Below are positions 34,862 through 45,185 of a DNA stretch of 64,000 bases, one piece after another (the first letter of the stretch is position 1; every line of letters starts with the position of its first letter). Under the pieces are notes generated by a model. The model did no database searches. It saw only the letters and a program-made list of their open reading frames with translations, and was not told the origin of the DNA. Made by a program: the position numbers and the translations under genes. This stretch comes from Oncomelania hupensis (lineage: Eukaryota; Mollusca; Gastropoda; Littorinimorpha; Pomatiopsidae): positions 48,960,534 to 49,024,533 of the forward strand of contig CM072515.1 of assembly GCA_036898135.1 (NCBI GenBank). The letters are read 5' to 3'.

Positions 34862-36332
34862 TGTGACGGTGGGTCTATTGTTGCTGGTCTCTGCACAATG
34901 GAATGCTATTACCCACTCGTCTATCGTCTGCGGAGATCGGCTAGCGTAATCACCCTATGACTAATCTTAATACATTTATAAGTTTAGCTCGGTCTGTGTG
35001 CGGATAGGGTTATAGAAATAGGAAGAAAATGGTAAAAGATTCACTGACACACTAGCTCTCACTCGGCTATGAAACATAGGTAGTCCAGCCACTTGTTAAC
35101 AGTAATATCACACATTTATTTCCTCTACTCTATACAAAATCTTCTAATCTCTACACTAACTTAAATGTCCAAATTTCCCTTCGAGTAGTTCGCTCCTTGA
35201 TGGGTCTATGCAGCTACTGTTCTCAGTATTTGTTACTGTCTCATCATTGGGCTATGAGTTCTTTCTGTCCTATTATTCTGTTTTCTGGACGAGTAGACTA
35301 TCGCACTGTCCTTTTAGAGTAGTGTTCGTGCATTTCTTCTGTGGACTTAACTGTATAGTAGAGGTGCGGTGTTGTTGTCTCTTCTTCTTGGTAGTTGACT
35401 ATGGCTTGTGGATCCCATTGCTCTCGCTGCTCAAGGTTGTAGGCCACGTGTCAGGGTTGCCTCTCTGTAGGATTTCTTCCCTGCCGTGGACCAAGATGCC
35501 TGCTCGTCTGCAAAATATGAGACAAACTTCTGCAACGCCTTGTATACAAAGGTTGTGCAGACCGTCTCACTGATGGCAGAAACAGCCCTCAGTTGAGATC
35601 GCTCCACTTATACAATACAAGGGATGACCAATTCTTCTAAGTCCGTGGTCCACTGGAATCTCCAACATAATTCTTATACAGATACCTACATCATGGCTAA
35701 ACTAAATACATGGAGAAGTAATTAACAATATACACATTATCCTGTACAGCCACTGGTCTGCAATAATACACATAGGAGAAACAACAGTTGGCTAGTGGAG
35801 GCTACCTCGTGGTACCAAAACCGGTTGCGTGTCCGCCACGTGGTCCGTAAAGTTGTACTAACAATCACAATTCTAAAACATGGCAAAACTTCACAAACAT
35901 AATCCGACAACATTATCAATAAAGCGCGATGAACCAAAAGATTGATCATTTACCTTTTTGACAATGTCAAGCCCTGGCTATAATGTGATGAATTGAATTT
36001 CATCCATCACCTGCTTTAGTCTTCTGCTAGAGAGATCTGTCAGAGCGTAGCTCCTTTTCGTGTGAGGTTCAGACAAAGAATGACTGCCTAGCCTTGCGGT
36101 CAGCAAAAAGCCCGCGAAAATTCTCGTGAGATCTGAGCGCCATCTATCGGGGGTGGTGGCTACACGTCAGCAGGATGAGGTCACTGCCTACATTATCTAG
36201 CCTACACATGCTTAGCCCACAACTGACTTGGGTCGTCTGCTAGGCAGCGACTTTAATTTACAAAAGCTACAGCAGGCTGAACTATTTCAGGCGACCAGCC
36301 GTAGTGCAGGGTTGAAATAGCCTCTCGCGACA
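34862..36332. mobile_element. Solo LTR, family 2 (1471 bp)
   Basis: Starts TGTGACGGTGGG and ends CTCTCGCGACA. GTATG is duplicated perfectly at 34857-34861 and 36333-36337. It aligns in the same orientation with 579-2110 across most of its length. The two copies differ at many positions and by short indels, so these insertions are old or belong to subfamilies. No internal protein-coding region. Confidence 0.9.
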
Positions 36333-36700
36333 GTATGGAACGTAGAAATAACTCATAAATCTCAAAACAAATCCATTATTAAGGCACATACTGTGACGGA
36401 AATAGAAACATTAATCACACCGTGTCGTCCGTGACCGAGTTCTTCAGAGCTCTGTAAAAGAGGACCAGTTTTCGAGCACTCAGTAGGCTTAATGAGGATG
36501 GAATAGATGAGGAATTTACAATGTTTAATAGGGAGAGACAATAAACTCGGTCATTTCTGCGTTAACGATAATGACTTGAAACGTTGGAATAACTATTATC
36601 TATTACCGCAACAAAAAAAAGTTCTTTTTAGTCTGAAAGATTATTGTAGCTATTTCACCTAGGTTCAGTCTCGAAATCAATTCAGCAAATCATTTTGTTG
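36333..36700. other. Intergenic, no gene seen
   Basis: AT-rich sequence between the solo LTR and a SINE fragment. Nothing recognised. Confidence 0.45.
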
Positions 36701-36772
36701 GTACTCGCTGTCTGGATCTCCACGGCAAGCGCATTGAGAAGCTCTCTGAAATTTAAGCGCGCTATTGGAAAA
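36701..36772 (+). mobile_element. L2-tailed SINE 3' end
   Basis: GCGCATTGAGAAGCTCTCTG...TTTAAGCGCGCTATTGG resembles the end of the SINE at 18949 (GCGCTTTGAGCATGAGAAGC...GTGCGCTATATAA). Confidence 0.65.
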
Positions 36773-36839
36773 CAATCCACGGAAACATTAAAACAAATTA
36801 ACGCCTTATTCGTTGTGTTTTTAAAAATATACATATTTT

Positions 36840-37125
36840 CTAATTTTAATAGATTCGATGAGAAGAGAAAAGTATTCCTTGTTATTTATAAAGCGTCATT
36901 ATTCTGGGTTCTTTTGATTGAAGGTAAACACCCACACGCAAGCACGCACGGAAACTCCCCCACACACCCTACACATATTTAATGAATTTAATAGATTCGA
37001 TGAGAAGAGGAAAGTATCCCATGGTTATTTATAAAGCGTCATTATTTTGAGTTCTTTTGATTCAAGGTACACACCCACACCCACACGCAAGCACGCAAGG
37101 ACACTCCCCCTACACCTCCACACAC
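36840..37125 (+). repeat. Tandem duplication, period 142 bp
   Basis: Two copies begin TTTAATAGATTCGATGAGAAGAG (AGATTCGATG at 36851 and 36993), run through TTATTTATAAAGCGTCATTATT and end in CACCCACACGCAAGCACGCA with a CCCCC-rich tract. They differ at about ten positions. Confidence 0.9.
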
Positions 37126-38424
37126 CACACATACCATGACACATGTACAAAATGGGAGAGAAAGTCAGTGCGTGCATATAAATAATCCTTTATAGTGTAT
37201 AATAGTGCATGCACACCATAACATTACAGGGATAAGATTGATGATGCAAAGATGCCAACCTATTGGGTGCCAGTGAAAGGTTCATGGTTAGGGACGTCAG
37301 TTAAAACTGTAAATACAGTTCAGTGACCTTAAAATACATAAATCCAATTGGGGGGGGGGGGGGGGGGAACGCATACGCGTAAGTCGATAAATATAATAAT
37401 GTCATTTACGTCATTAGGACTGGCGTGATACTGCGATTGACGAACTTCTTGTTTACTGTTGACGAAAAGCAATGATTCGGGAAGGAAATAACTGGGACGA
37501 GGGATGGAAAATCCATCAAGTCGATGATGAAAAGAGCGATAGAAATGAAATGTTTTCAGTTATTACAAGTTATCGGGTCGACCCGAGCTGATCATACAAA
37601 AAGCCGCAGCTGGCATTAAGTTCACTTTGCCTGACGTCACTCAGCTCTTGCAGCGCAACTGCGGCGACAGACGACAGCAGTGGGCGACCTCCGGTACTTA
37701 ACATTCCAAAATCACTCAGCTTCCACAACTTTCGCGCTTTTTTTAAATTTTATTTTTATGTCCAAAGATCACGGGATCTCTGTTTCCAAATGGTTATAGT
37801 TGAGTTTTTCGCGTAACCATTCGCTCGTAAGAGACCTCGATTTTCTCAGGATCAGCTTTTAAAGAGAACCACCTACCCATTCACAGCCGCTAGTTTGCAC
37901 TTATTGCTGAGACATGGCCTGAGAAAACTAATTTCAAAAACTTAGTCAGTCTAGCTCCTAATTCCTTAATAACTGTTAGAAAGTTATATTTTCAGATTAT
38001 TAATTAGCCAGTTGGTTGTACTCATTAACAGAACAAAACTGCGAATTGAGGACCTGTAACTGTAAGCTTATGTACATGTACACCTGATCCAGATGTACTT
38101 CTCTAGTGGTAATTCATCGAGCACTATGCTGTACTATAGTATTGGACTCATGGTGGCGGTTTTGAGTTCGTTGCAACATATTGAAAGTGTCGACCAGGAA
38201 TGGTAGACGACAGTTGGTGCGGTGACTGCCTGCCGTATATGCCAGCCTGATAACAAGTCAACGACTAACTATGTACAGGTACAGCCGTCTGAGAGCTAAC
38301 AGGAATTGTCTGGATAGCCCCGAGCACGTGGTTGTTCTCGATCATTAATTTTTCTTCTCATTTTCATCGGGGTATAGGTTATAGTTTCCCTCTATAGCTG
38401 TAGTGGCATTAGGTCTATATTAGG
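37126..38424. other. Intergenic, possible promoter-like patch
   Basis: An 18-base G run lies at about 37351-37368. At 37600-37700 a locally GC-rich stretch holds CCTGACGTCACTCAGC (a consensus CRE, TGACGTCA) and CAGCGCAACTGCGGCGACAG. No exon with a coding signature follows within reach, so a promoter here is a guess. Confidence 0.3.
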
Positions 38425-38505
38425 CACATACCAGCTCAGAGAGAGTCTCAAGGAGAGCTGGCATCTAACTCGAACCGTCCAAGACGCCACCATGTAAGCC
38501 TAGCA
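38425..38505 (-). mobile_element. L2-tailed SINE fragment
   Basis: CATACCAGCTCAGAGAGAGTCTC...AACTCGAACCGTCCAAGACGCCACCATG matches the reverse SINE body seen at 39335 and 49155. Confidence 0.65.
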
Positions 38506-38980
38506 TTGAGTGGTTTTGCTGATCGAATTGCTTACAATGTGGAGCCAAAGCAAAGTACAGAAATATCCGGTGTAGTACTGATGTAGCGTGATAGGCCTAA
38601 TTTGCCTTCGTTTATCATTGCCTTTGGACAGGTTATTGCAATGGCTTCTGGTAAGGTTGGAAGAAAGCAAGTCTGACGGTGAATAAAATCAATGTGAGTG
38701 AAGGCAGAATAAACATATTTCTAACGATGGTGATTCAGTGAAAGGTATAGTGCAAGAGAGAGAGAGTCCAAAACAGCTTCCCTTTTCTCAGGGGCGAGCT
38801 TTTTGAGGGCGGTACCCATTTTATGTTTGTGATTGAAGTAGAAAATTTAATGTATTTCTTGCAGTGCTGATAGAATAATTAATGAACGGATTTTTAGGCA
38901 ACCTGTCGGTTGTAATGGTTAAAGGCGTTAAATATCTCACCTTTCTCAGTGCTAGGATAATGTGATAGATATGCCAACTT
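38506..38980. other. Intergenic, no gene seen
   Basis: AT-rich sequence with a brief (GA)n patch at about 38755-38767. Nothing recognised. Confidence 0.45.
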
Positions 38981-38983
38981 ATA

Positions 38984-39021
<38 letters not shown>

Positions 39022-39069
39022 TGTGTATGTATACATACATACATACATACATACATACATACATACATA
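38984..39069. repeat. (GT)n then (ACAT)n microsatellite
   Basis: About 40 bp of (GT)n passes into about 38 bp of (ACAT)n. Confidence 0.96.
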
Positions 39070-39334
39070 ACATAAAGACTTTAAAACGACAAAATGGTAT
39101 CCACTCAATCTGATTTGCCCAATTTACGGTTTTTAATAACCTTCTTCAAGACAAGGGGTATAATATTTTGTGCATATGATGAAGAAAAGTTTCTCGCAAT
39201 GTTAATAGCGTAATTGTAAGGATACAGGTTTTCTTGTAACCTTTCGGGTCTTAGAGGAGAGAGGCGTTTGAACCATCCTTGTAAGGGCGGTGGACCACTC
39301 CTCTCCTATAGTGCTAATAGTAAATAAACATTGA

Positions 39335-39430
39335 ATTGTTTTTATAGCGCACGTTCCAGATCAAAGAGCGGCTCAAGGCGCTTGCCGAAAGAAAGATCTC
39401 ACTCAAGACGCCTACTTGCGGCGCACGCAC
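39335..39430 (-). mobile_element. L2-tailed SINE fragment
   Basis: TTTTATAGCGCACGTTCCAG, then ATCAAAGAGCGGCTCAAGGC, GCTTGCCG and ACTCAAGACGCCTACTTGCGGC: the reverse complement of the SINE 3' end and body. Confidence 0.85.
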
Positions 39431-39539
39431 GCACGCACAAACTCTCTCTTTCTCTCTCGCTTTCTCTCTCTCTTACCCCCCCCCCCCCCAATCCCCCTCC
39501 CCACAAACACACCTAAATACGCACACTTACCAAGCACTC

Positions 39540-40075
39540 CCACACACACACACAAACTATACTGTTAATACGCGCTTGCTTCCACAGAATCTTGTGTTTC
39601 TGTGGCATTAGTGCTGGCACTCAAGCAGTGTAAGGGTCAGTCAATATTAATCAATAATTTGTCGCGTGCTGTCCGGCTATTATTAGTACTGGACGCTTCA
39701 TTGTCGCTGTCTGCTACTATCACGTACTCGTCACCTTGTCACTGAGAGTGCTTTGATTCTAATGGTGCTACAATCACAATTACTGAAATTGGAGTGATTG
39801 GTACTGATGGTACCACTCATTTGGACGAGAGTATAAGTTGAGGTCTAGCTTGTGCACGCATGCATTCCATCTCAGGGATTTTTTTTAAAAGATCCAGACG
39901 CTTATGTGCACGACCGGACGGGTGAGTACCATGCAGGCAAATAAACACACCCAGAGGAGTTTAGCAATGGTTGCGTTTGTAATGCCAGTTAGCACTCACT
40001 ATTGTAACAAAGCCGTTCCTATCGCTGGGTGCCAGTGATACACACAATCCTGGCTGTATTTTCTGTTACTGCACC
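39540..40075. other. Intergenic, no gene seen
   Basis: No exon recognised. A C run (39475-39490) and scattered (CA)n lie just upstream. Confidence 0.45.
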
Positions 40076-40128
40076 TTATGCAGCTCTTTGAGCCGGTAGA
40101 TGCGCTATATAATTACAGTTTAGCAATC
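40076..40128 (+). mobile_element. L2-tailed SINE 3' end
   Basis: TTATGCAGCTCTTTGAGCCGG...TAGATGCGCTATATAATTAC, the + orientation tail module. Confidence 0.8.
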
Positions 40129-40245
40129 ACTAATACTAGGAGTGTCATACATTATTAAGCCTTTTCTGCAATAACAGCCAGCGTTTCACTGATACAAATT
40201 ACTGTCCTTTGTCTTTCGCTCGCCATGGTTACTGCCACAGCGGAC

Positions 40246-40248
40246 CCC

Positions 40249-40292
<44 letters not shown>
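40246..40292. repeat. (GA)n microsatellite
   Basis: About 22 (GA) units; the ORF across it is an artefact. Confidence 0.95.
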
Positions 40293-40293
<1 letters not shown>

Positions 40294-40395
40294 ACTGATC
40301 AATGTTTATCATTTTTCAACCACTCAGCTCGCTGTCAGTGTCAGTCACACACTGAAACCAGAGAATTTTATTTAACTGCATGGAGAATCAACTTA

Positions 40396-40396
40396 G

Positions 40397-40427
<31 letters not shown>

Positions 40428-40482
40428 AGTCCCCTATACGCAATGTGTCCGGGGACGTAAATCTACCCAAACAAACAAACAT
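40396..40482 (+). mobile_element. (GTT)n plus SINE stem module with (AAAC)n tail
   Basis: A (GTT)n run leads into GTCCCCTATACGCAATGTGT then CCGGGGACGTAAATCTACCC and a CAAACAAACAAAC tail. This is the clearest + orientation copy of the GTCCCC...GGGGAC module also at 3757, 32945 and 43090. Confidence 0.75.
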
Positions 40483-40789
40483 CTCAGAGTCCGTGTGCCC
40501 GGAACTTTCCTGCCTGTAGGTTTGTCCCTTGCGCTTTCGGTAAGCTAAAGTATCCAAGTTTGTGTAGGCCTACCACCACTGGTTGTTTGTACATGCGTAC
40601 GTTACTTGTGTCATATATACTTGATACAAAAACGCGGAGGACAAAGGCACTCGATTGCAAACTACGTAGAGATAAATTCGTTTGCTTATAAAGCCAGTTG
40701 TGGATCTTGCCATTTTTAGGTCACTGCTGAAAGTGCTTGCTTTACCGCATTACCTTGATCGTGTTGATACTGATGATGATGCTATCACT

Positions 40790-40792
40790 ACA

Positions 40793-40864
<72 letters not shown>

Positions 40865-40915
40865 CTATCACTGCAATTGATAATTGATGCTATCACTGCA
40901 ATTGATAATTGATGA
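40790..40915. repeat. (GAT)n array with 26-bp duplicated flank
   Basis: About 22 (GAT) units (40796-40863), then GATGCTATCACTGCAATTGATAATT twice in tandem. A related GATGCTATCACTAC precedes the array, so the GAT array expanded within this small repeat. Confidence 0.93.
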
Positions 40916-41395
40916 TGATGGTACTGCAAATCTATATATTAAAAGAGCAGCCGTTTGAGGTCACGAGGGGCCGTTTTAGCCAACCAGCGGCTTTGTTGTG
41001 AAGTTAAATTTGAGCTTCACTTGGCTCGAAGTTTTAAAGATTACAGCTGAACTGTCCGTATAATTGCTTCCACGCGAGTTTTGCCATTCGCCGCTCGATC
41101 ACGGGCTGCCGATACAACGAAACTTAACATTCTTTTCGATCGCAAAACGGCTTTAGTTTGCATTTTACTGCCTCCAAAAACACTGTAAAAACACATGTGT
41201 GACACGCTATTTTTAGAACCAATCATTTTTGTCCTTAGCCCTGCCATCATTTCCGCATACCATTTCTACCAAGGATTTCGTATTTTATTCCAAATCGCTT
41301 TTAATCGATCGGCGTTCGCTATATTGTTGTTTAATGCAGTTTCGAGGGATTCAACATGTTTTATGATATGAGACCTAAAATCAGTCTTGAGAATT
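40916..41395. other. Intergenic, no gene seen
   Basis: A 69-codon ORF on - (41041-41250) with balanced composition has no recognisable domain. Nothing else seen. Confidence 0.4.
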
Positions 41396-41398
41396 ATA

Positions 41399-41469
41399 GC
41401 ATCCCGTGGATCAATGGATAAGGCGTTTGACTGTCAATAAGGTGACCAGGGTTCGAATCTCGCTGAGTC
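41399..41469 (+). tRNA. tRNA-like sequence, probably pseudo-tRNA or SINE head
   Basis: CCGTGGATCAATGGATAAGG resembles the A-box region of animal tRNA-Arg, and CAGGGTTCGAATCTC is a B box. A run of nine T follows at 41470-41478, a good pol III terminator. The would-be anticodon loop CTGTCAA would read GTC (Asp), but acceptor and T stems pair badly. More likely a decayed tRNA or tRNA-derived repeat than a working gene. Confidence 0.5.
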
Positions 41470-41479
41470 TTTTTTTTTT

Positions 41480-42120
41480 AAATTTAATAATACAGAGGGA
41501 GAGAGATATAAGAGAGATATAGATAATAAAGAAAAAGAGCGGAACAGAGGCAACTGAAAAACAAAACGAGGTGCAAGTAAAATGCTAAAAAAATTTTTTA
41601 AAATAAATATATAAATAAAAATAAAATCATAGCACGGGTATTAATAACTGCTTCATATTCTTTTTTTTTTCATTTATCCATGATGCGTGTACTTCTTAGA
41701 ACACTTAACATCTTATGCTTTAAAAAAAAAAATTAGGTGTAGGTAGGTCTGTTTAAAAAAAAAACATTTAGAAAATAACATTATAGTTTTATTGTAAATT
41801 TCATAGAATAATTAATTGTCATTCGATTCATCAGAAAAAAATATTAAATTAAGAGCAAACTTTACATTAAAAATAAATATTTAGAATCTAAATTAAAACT
41901 GAATTGTTCCCAAATAAATATCTGTAGGGACTAAAGGTCCATATTTACATTTACATGGCTTGGTGCTTTTTTTTTTAATGATTGCCTCAATTTGGTATTT
42001 CATTGGTATGTATTATAAGGAAAAAAGTTCTGTGCATGCAGTGATAGCATTGCCTTATTGTTTTAATCACATGCATGTGCAATAAATCAGTAATGCTGTT
42101 CTCCTCAAATAAATGATTAT
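41480..42120. other. AT-rich intergenic, no gene seen
   Basis: Poly-A and poly-T patches, no exon recognised. Confidence 0.45.
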
Positions 42121-42124
42121 TGTG

Positions 42125-42415
42125 TTTTATTACAATTATAAGTTTATTTTTAATCTATGTCTCTTTTTAGTGATTCACCACTGACAGTGCACTTCAGCCT
42201 TCCACTTCCAGAATCATAAACACAACAAAGATTATTATATCAAAGATACTTTTATACAATGTGAATTAATTTTCGAGCTAATGTTAATTAAAAGTATCTT
42301 TGATATACTGTATATCTTAGTTGTGTTTATGATTCTGGAAGTGGAAGGCTGAAGTGCACTGTCAGTGGTGAATCACTAAAAAGAGACATAGATTAAAGAT
42401 AAACATATAATTGTA
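42125..42415. repeat. Long palindrome, arms about 120 bp
   Basis: Left arm about 42125-42255 includes TAATCTATGTCTCTTTTTAG, GTGATTCACCACTGACAGTG and TTCCAGAATCATAAACACAAC. Right arm about 42288-42415 holds their reverse complements nearly without change. The spacer is about 30-35 bp. Arms pair over about 120 bp with mismatches mainly near 42230 and at the outer ends. It could be a foldback/MITE element or a template-switch inverted duplication. Confidence 0.93.
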
Positions 42416-43070
42416 TTTTACTTTCAAAATACTTAGCAGTTCCTGTTGTGTTTACAATTTCTTCCACTTTCAGGCAATTGATATTTCCTACATGTAGTTA
42501 TTGTACCAACACCACAACATAAACTATACACTATGTAGGCTACAATGGAACATTATAGTCTCAAATAAATTTGACTTCACTCAGTGGCTGACAGCTTGGA
42601 CACCCAAAGATAACCTATAACGGGCATAAAATCAGCAACACAACAACAAAATATAATAGATACTTTTAATTATACAACAATACAAGACAAATGAATTTTC
42701 GTGCTTTGCTCTTCTTCAGATTAAAAACAAACATAAAATGACAAAATGCTGCAGAATGCACAAAAAAAGTCACTTCCAGGAAAATTTTTGAAACGGGCAT
42801 ATAACATCAGGCCCAGCAATTGGGTCATCAAAAATTTATTTGGACGGGTAATAACTGCTAGTAATGGTAAATTTAGAAGCAGCTTAATTAGAACTTGTAG
42901 CGCTTGGACTGTTAGGCAGTGAGAGTGTGCCTAAGTACGAACGAACGAACATTGAGGTTTATCGTCTGCACCCACCATTGGCGATATGGCAGACGGGGAT
43001 AACCATCCCAGGGAGCAAGGGGTAGGGACCTGAATCAACACTGAACCACCAGAGCAAATCATACTGCTAA
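42416..43070. other. Intergenic, no gene seen
   Basis: AT-rich sequence with a short GAACGAACGAAC run at about 42939-42950. Nothing else recognised. Confidence 0.45.
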
Positions 43071-43075
43071 AACGG

Positions 43076-43243
43076 ACAGTTCAGTTCAGTTCAGTAGGTA
43101 GATTACCGTCCCCGGACACAGTAGCGTATAGGGGACTGAACGGACAGTGAAAATGGCCACACTTTATATCGCCCACCACGGGATTCGAACCTGGGTCATC
43201 GGTGTGCCAGGCGAACGCTCTACCACTTGAGCTACGGCGGTGG
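43076..43243 (-). mobile_element. Complete tRNA-headed SINE with stem module
   Basis: On -, the head is CCGCCGTAGCTCAAGTGGTA (A box) with CCCAGGTTCGAATCCCGTGG (B box). After a short body comes CAGTCCCCTATACGC...TGTGTCCGGGGACGGTAATC, and a tail of (AACTG)n, seen on + as CAGTTCAGTTCAGTTCAG. It shows that the GTCCCC...GGGGAC module is the 3' end of a tRNA-derived SINE of about 165 bp. Confidence 0.87.
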
Positions 43244-43458
43244 GACGAGCCTAAGTAGAGAGATGTGAAGAAAAGCGAGGCATGACAGTTTCTCGCAACT
43301 TTGGGGGAGGAGGGGAGGGAAGGTGGGGAGGAGGTTTTGTGTTAGGGAGCGAGGAGTTACGGTAATGAATCTTCTTGTTGTACAGGGCCAGCCACACGAG
43401 GGCGGTGCGCCAAACGTCTCTGCTTTTCCCTCCTCAGTTCTATTGTAAATGGTTTTAG

Positions 43459-43775
43459 TTCCCGGTGTCACATCCTTCAAGTTCCGGGTCTCCTAGTTTA
43501 TCCGAGCGCATTTGCGCATGCGCTAGGTCATGTCGGGCCGGCTTTTTCACGAAGTTCTTAGGCGTCATAACCCTAACCCTAACCCAAACCCTAACCCTAA
43601 CCCTAAACTCTTAACTCTAACCCAAACCCTAACCCTAACCCTTACGAAGACTATGATAGCACTGTGCGCATGCGTCGAATTTTGTAACGCGTCGACCAAT
43701 CAGAATGCTCCCATTCGCTCCCAGCCCAGCTAAGATACTAGGAACTGTGAGGATGTCACACCCGGACTTCAAGCT
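43459..43775. mobile_element. MITE-like element with telomere-like core
   Basis: CCCGGTGTCACATCCTTCAAG then TTCCGGGTCTCCTAG on the left is matched, inverted, by CTAGGAACTGTGAGGATGTC then ACACCCGG on the right. Between them lies a (CCCTAA)n tract with CCCAAA and CTCTAA variants (about 43569-43642), flanked by ACGAAGTTCTTAGG/TTACGAAG. GCGCATGCGCTAGG and GTGCGCATGCGTCG sit either side. The inverted ends suggest a non-autonomous DNA element carrying telomere-like sequence. Confidence 0.7.
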
Positions 43776-43779
43776 CAGC

Positions 43780-44160
43780 TCGGGAGCTATTGTTTTTGGC
43801 TTTGTCAGTCCGTCCGGCGTCCAGAGGTGACGTTTGCGCAGTTTTCTCTGAAATTAATGGACGGGGTTCTTTGAAACTTGGTACAAAATAGTATAATATA
43901 CAAAATAGTGATCCCTACCAGATGACAAAAAAGTATACATATCGGGTGATGTCATCATTGTGACGTCATAACTAGTGCTTTTTTTTTTTCCCTTTTGATC
44001 CTATTTTCTCCAAAACTACATGTACTGGAGGGATTTGGTTCAACTTTAGGTTGTACATACACTTTACTTGCGCCTCCAACACAACACCAAACTTATGCAA
44101 ATCGAGTGACGTAAGCAACGTGACGTAATTTTTTTAAAAGGAAATTTTAAAAATATTTTA
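43780..44160 (-). repeat. Dispersed repeat with GTCCGTCC motif
   Basis: GGGAGCTATTGTTTTTGGCT then TTGTCAGTCCGTCCGGCGTC is the reverse complement of the end of the 61490-61800 repeat. Further on are GACGTCA and TGACGTAA boxes. Both copies have the phrasing of one widely spread repeat. No coding potential. Confidence 0.75.
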
Positions 44161-44178
44161 AAAAATTGTTTAAACTTC

Positions 44179-44251
<73 letters not shown>

Positions 44252-44252
44252 G
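44179..44252. repeat. (AGT)n microsatellite
   Basis: About 25 perfect (AGT) units. Confidence 0.97.
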
Positions 44253-44530
44253 GGAAAGGCGCCATATACCGAACAGGTGCTTATATCCGAACAGGTCGAT
44301 TTTGGACTAAGTTAGAGAAAAACCGCAATTTTTTTGACAGAGGAGTGAAGAGTGTCCTCCCTTGATTACACATACGAAGAATCATGGCCGAAAATGGCGG
44401 AAAAAAGAAACGGTGAGTATTTTTCATAATTTAGCTCTTTTGTTCTTATTTACCCCTCTAGAAATGTGAAGGGCAAACACCACTCTCACCTTTCATCATA
44501 TTAGCAGTAGGCCTAGTAATGTTCTAATAT
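44253..44530. other. Short unique stretch
   Basis: ATGGCCGAAAATGGCGGAAA at about 44383 precedes AAAAGAAACG|GTGAGTATTTT, which resembles a tiny first exon (MAENGGKKK) with a strong splice donor. There is too little sequence to call a gene. Confidence 0.25.
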
Positions 44531-44605
44531 TGAGCTTTTCCAGTTCAAGAGGCACTGGTCAACAGAATCTAACTCAAGCAGTCCGAGGCGCCAGCTTGTT
44601 CTTCT
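44531..44605 (-). mobile_element. L2-tailed SINE fragment
   Basis: GAGCTTTTCCAGTTCAAGAGG...ATCTAACTCAAGCAGTCCGA then GGCGCCAGCTTG matches the reverse SINE body. A (TTTTA)n tract follows (44613-44648). Confidence 0.75.
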
Positions 44606-44746
44606 TTATTTTATTATTTGTTTTATTTTATTTTATTTTATTTTATTTTGAGTAGTGGGTGGGTGGGGAAGTGAGTGAGGTGGGGGAAGTGGAGAGGGTT
44701 GGGTCGCGAATTGAGCATTCTGCCAGTATGGATGTGTGTGCGTAAG

Positions 44747-44748
<2 letters not shown>

Positions 44749-44818
<70 letters not shown>

Positions 44819-44871
44819 ACAACAACAACACCTCCACTACCACCACCACCTCCACCATTAACACCAACAAT

Positions 44872-44903
<32 letters not shown>

Positions 44904-44906
44904 CGA
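44749..44906. repeat. (ATC)n, (CAA)n and (CCA)n compound array
   Basis: About 23 (ATC) units, then CAA, CCA and again CAA units. Poly-Ser, poly-Asp and poly-Met ORFs on both strands come from this array. Confidence 0.96.
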
Positions 44907-45084
44907 CCACGTCATCGGATATTCTATGAGCTATAGGCGTATCATGTATCATGTCTCCATACGACTAATTGTGGAAGATTTACGGTGTGTGGACAGATCT
45001 TTCAAGTCCCGCTTCCTAGCTGTGATTGCTACAATACGCAGCCAGTGAAAGAGTAACAGGTATGGCGCGTGTGTACTTTATTTG

Positions 45085-45185
45085 GCTCGTTCCTCTATAG
45101 CGCGCTTTTCCAGTTAAAGAGCTCCTATAGGCGCTGGCCGAGAGAAGAATCATCTCAAGCTGCTAGCTATTCATTCTTCACATGA
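45085..45185 (-). mobile_element. L2-tailed SINE
   Basis: CTCTATAGCGCGCTTTTCCA then GTTAAAGAGCTCCTATAGGC, GCTGGCCGAGAGAAG and ATCTCAAGCTGCTAGC. Another decayed copy follows at 45488-45570 (TTCTATAGCCCTTTTCCGGG, TCCAAAAGCTGCGTG). Confidence 0.82.

Noticed and set aside
37600..37700. Promoter with CRE
   Set aside because: Only a consensus TGACGTCA and local GC richness; no exon follows, so it was kept as a remark, not a regulatory feature.
43166..43243. Possible functional tRNA gene on the - strand
   Set aside because: A and B boxes are good but the sequence runs on into a SINE body with stem module and repeat tail, so it is a SINE head.
43560..43645. True chromosome end
   Set aside because: The telomere-like tract is short, degenerate, internal and flanked by inverted repeats.
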